Shown here: piece by piece, positions 48,711 to 50,425 of the stretch
How positions within the stretch are numbered: position 1 is the stretch's first letter
Layout of the letters: each line of letters opens with the position of its first letter
Assembly (NCBI GenBank): GCA_045641345.1
Contig: JAZUGR010000008.1
Coordinates: 1-50,425, forward strand
From: Cacconaster sp045641345
Lineage (GTDB): Bacteria > Bacteroidota > Bacteroidia > Bacteroidales > UBA932
Length of the DNA stretch: 50,425 nt
Direction: 5' to 3'
Position numbers and translations under genes: made by a program
Notes under the pieces: generated by a model
Database searches by the model: none
What the model was told of the DNA's origin: nothing
Seen by the model: only the letters and a program-made list of their open reading frames with translations

Positions 48711-49868
48711 ATGGCAGAAAAAAGAGATTACTATGAAGTGCTGGGCGTGGCAAAGGGTGCTACGGCCGATGAAATAAAGAAGGCTTACCGCAAGAAGGCC
48801 ATACAGTACCACCCTGACAAAAATCCGGGTGACAAGGCGGCTGAGGAGAAGTTCAAGGAGGCGGCCGAGGCCTATGACGTGCTCAGCGACCCCGACAAGA
48901 GGGCCCGCTACGACCAGTTCGGCCACGCCGGGATGAACGGTGCAGGCGGCTTCAGCGGCGGTGGATTCTCGATGGATGATATCTTCTCCCACTTCGGCGA
49001 CATCTTCGGAAGCGCTTTCGGGGGAGGATTCGGTGGATTCGGCGGATTCGGAGGGGGAGGGCAGCAGCGCCGCGTACAGCGCGGCAGCGACATCCGCATC
49101 CGCGTCAAGCTGAGCCTCTCCGAGATAATGCACGGGGCCGAGAAAAAGGTCAAGATCAACAAAACGGTGCCGTGTCCCGACTGCGGTGGCCGCGGAGCTG
49201 CTTCGGAGGCCGATGTCAAGACGTGCCCGCGCTGCCACGGCACGGGCACCGTAACCCGCATCCAGCAGACCATACTCGGGCAGATGCAGACCACCTCTCC
49301 CTGCCCTGAATGCGGAGGGGAGGGGCGCAAGGTCACCAACCCCTGCCGCCGCTGCAACGGTTCGGGCCTGGTGAAGAGCAGCGAGGAGATATCCTTCAAG
49401 ATTCCCGCCGGAGTCTCCGAGGGAATGCAGCTTACGGTGCAGGGCAAGGGCAACGCCGCACCGAGAGGCGGCATCAACGGCAATCTGCTCGTGGTGATTG
49501 AAGAGGAAAATACCACCGACCTCGTGCGCGAGGGCAACGACCTGGTGTACACTCTTTACATATCCATTCCCGACGCCGTGCTCGGCTGCACTGCCGAAGT
49601 ACCCGGGGTTGACGGCAGGTTCAAGATCAAGATCGATCCCGGAACACAGCCCGGCAAAGTGCTCCGCCTCCGCGGCAAGGGCCTTCCCGACGTGAACGGC
49701 TACGGCACAGGCGATATGCTCGTATACGTGCAGGTGGCCATCCCCAAGAAGGTTGACCGCGAGGAGAAGGAAATGCTCGAAAAACTGCGCGGAAGCGACA
49801 ACTTTGCCGCCAAACCCGATGCTGACGACAAGAATTTCTTCGACCGGATACGAAAAATTTTCGAATAA
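48711..49868 (+). CDS. dnaJ: Chaperone protein DnaJ
   Basis: A 385-residue type I DnaJ. The J domain has the HPD motif (YHPDKNPG near residue 33) that stimulates DnaK ATPase. A Gly/Phe-rich linker (about 75-125, GGGFGGFGGFGGGG) and four CxxCxGxG zinc modules (CPDCGGRG, CPRCHGTG, CPECGGEG, CRRCNGSG) precede the C-terminal substrate-binding domains. The frame extends to 48696, but the ATG at 48711 gives the standard MAEKRDYYEVLG start. It is cotranscribed with grpE, probably as a heat-shock pair. Confidence 0.96.
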   Translation: MAEKRDYYEVLGVAKGATADEIKKAYRKKAIQYHPDKNPGDKAAEEKFKEAAEAYDVLSDPDKRARYDQFGHAGMNGAGGFSGGGFSMDDIFSHFGDIFGSAFGGGFGGFGGFGGGGQQRRVQRGSDIRIRVKLSLSEIMHGAEKKVKINKTVPCPDCGGRGAASEADVKTCPRCHGTGTVTRIQQTILGQMQTTSPCPECGGEGRKVTNPCRRCNGSGLVKSSEEISFKIPAGVSEGMQLTVQGKGNAAPRGGINGNLLVVIEEENTTDLVREGNDLVYTLYISIPDAVLGCTAEVPGVDGRFKIKIDPGTQPGKVLRLRGKGLPDVNGYGTGDMLVYVQVAIPKKVDREEKEMLEKLRGSDNFAAKPDADDKNFFDRIRKIFE

Positions 49869-49870
49869 CT

Positions 49871-49901
49871 TTTGCTAAACGACAAATATTTCATATCTTT
49901 G
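49871..49901 (+). promoter_or_regulatory. rplS promoter
   Basis: TTTG (49871-49874), a 19-nt spacer and TATCTTTG (49894-49901) form a complete Bacteroidota-type promoter. The predicted start near 49908 gives a leader of about 60 nt, in which GCAAC (49915-49919) and GTTGC (49950-49954) could pair. Confidence 0.65.
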
Positions 49902-49970
49902 CCGTCCCAAATAAGCAACCTCTAGCTCACCGGACAACCCGCAGCCCACGTTGCACCAAAGATTTTGAAT

Positions 49971-50342
49971 ATGGATTTGATGAAGATTGCACAGGAAGCT
50001 TGTGCACAGGAAACCAAGAGTTATCCCGATTTCAAGGCCGGCGACACAATCACCGTAACCTATAAAATCAAGGAGGAAAACAAAGAGCGCCTCCAGAAGT
50101 TCCGCGGAATCGTTATCCAGAAGCGCGGCTTCGGCGCCACCAAAACTTTCACCATCCGCAAGATTTCGAACGGCATCGGCGTGGAGAGGATTTTCCCTGT
50201 AAACTCACCTTTCATCGACTCCATCGAAATCAACAAGGTGGGTAAAGTCCGCAGGGCACGCATCTTCTACTTCCGCGACCTCACAGGCAAGAAGGCCCGC
50301 ATCCGCGAGAAGAAGCTCGTAGTTCCCACAGAGGGCGAATAA
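49971..50342 (+). CDS. rplS: 50S ribosomal protein L19
   Basis: A 123-residue L19, located at the interface of the two subunits. The signature ITVTYKIKEENKERLQKFRGIVIQKRG and the FTIRKISNGIGVERIFPVNSP segment are diagnostic. A TTG two codons upstream (49965) is in frame, but the ATG at 49971 is standard. It has its own full promoter, so it is not tied to dnaJ, and unlike in many bacteria it is not beside rpsP-trmD here. The tRNA gene follows 8 bp after the stop. Confidence 0.96.
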   Translation: MDLMKIAQEACAQETKSYPDFKAGDTITVTYKIKEENKERLQKFRGIVIQKRGFGATKTFTIRKISNGIGVERIFPVNSPFIDSIEINKVGKVRRARIFYFRDLTGKKARIREKKLVVPTEGE

Positions 50343-50350
50343 ACCATACT

Positions 50351-50424
50351 GGCTCCTTAGCTCAACTGAATAGAGCATTTGACTACGGATCAAAAGGTTA
50401 CAGGTTTGAATCCTGTAGGAGTCA
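50351..50424 (+). tRNA. tRNA-Arg (anticodon ACG)
   Basis: A full cloverleaf can be drawn. The acceptor stem is GGCTCCT with AGGAGTC (one G-T pair), the D stem GCTC/GAGC, the anticodon stem TTTGA/TCAAA with loop CTACGGA and anticodon ACG (positions 34-36), and the T stem ACAGG/CCTGT. The discriminator is A at 50424; the window ends with one C after it, so an encoded CCA cannot be judged. In the D loop G18 is followed by A19, and the T loop reads TTTGAAT with T56 where C56 is standard. Confidence 0.92.
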
Positions 50425-50425
50425 C

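Overview
The window is about 50 kb of chromosome from a member of the Bacteroidota, most likely order Bacteroidales. Three things point there. Many genes start just downstream of the Bacteroidota sigma-factor -7 element TAnnTTTG. Several families are largely confined to the phylum (PUR-like DUF3276, DUF5606, DUF4301, extended NusB). The gene content also fits: two-subunit B12-dependent methylmalonyl-CoA mutase, a Wza/BY-kinase/CpsB export set and GlnRS. Genus cannot be fixed by eye. Coding density is very high, with many 1-8 bp overlaps.

Layout. 1-1.9 kb: an AT-richer edge with a DUF4143-type AAA ATPase, four direct repeats at an exact 42-bp period that look like a transposon end, and an esterase remnant. 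1.9-4.6 kb: prolyl-tRNA editing protein, cysK, efp, acyltransferase. 4.6-10.7 kb: parE, divergent from mutA-mutB. 10.8-14.2 kb: secreted M20 amidohydrolase, Xer recombinase, hpf, lipoprotein beta-lactamase-fold hydrolase. 14.2-17.5 kb (minus): TSUP permease, obg, PAP2 phosphatase, lplA. 17.6-18.6 kb: DUF21/CBS protein. 18.6-25.7 kb (minus): rluA-like, rlmI-like, 3'-5' exonuclease, a lipoprotein glutamate-racemase homologue, an aspartate aminotransferase, a DUF3089 lipoprotein and DUF3276. 25.8-31.2 kb: nusB, yajC, ybbR, coaE, DUF5606, rimO, fabG. 31.3-37.0 kb: a compact polysaccharide-export cassette (Wza-like lipoprotein, BY-kinase with a Gly-Tyr repeat tail, CpsB phosphatase, secreted unknown, outer-membrane barrel). 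37.0-42.5 kb: glnS, yicC, nfo, recG. 42.5-50.4 kb: pdxA, rnhA, M23/LysM peptidase, small membrane protein, asparaginase, DUF4301, grpE-dnaJ, rplS and a tRNA-Arg(ACG).

Most genes are housekeeping: translation quality control, ribosome maturation, DNA repair, cofactor and envelope functions. The least expected items are the lipid-anchored racemase next to an aminotransferase; the export cassette without local glycosyltransferases; the 42-bp repeats; promoter-overlapping palindromes at cysK and grpE; a terminator hairpin that contains the -7 box of the next gene; and a tRNA-Arg whose elbow pair appears switched from G19-C56 to A19-U56. I see no CRISPR array, prophage, rRNA or intact insertion sequence. 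Positions, starts and motifs were read by eye; family names rest on recognised motifs, not searches.
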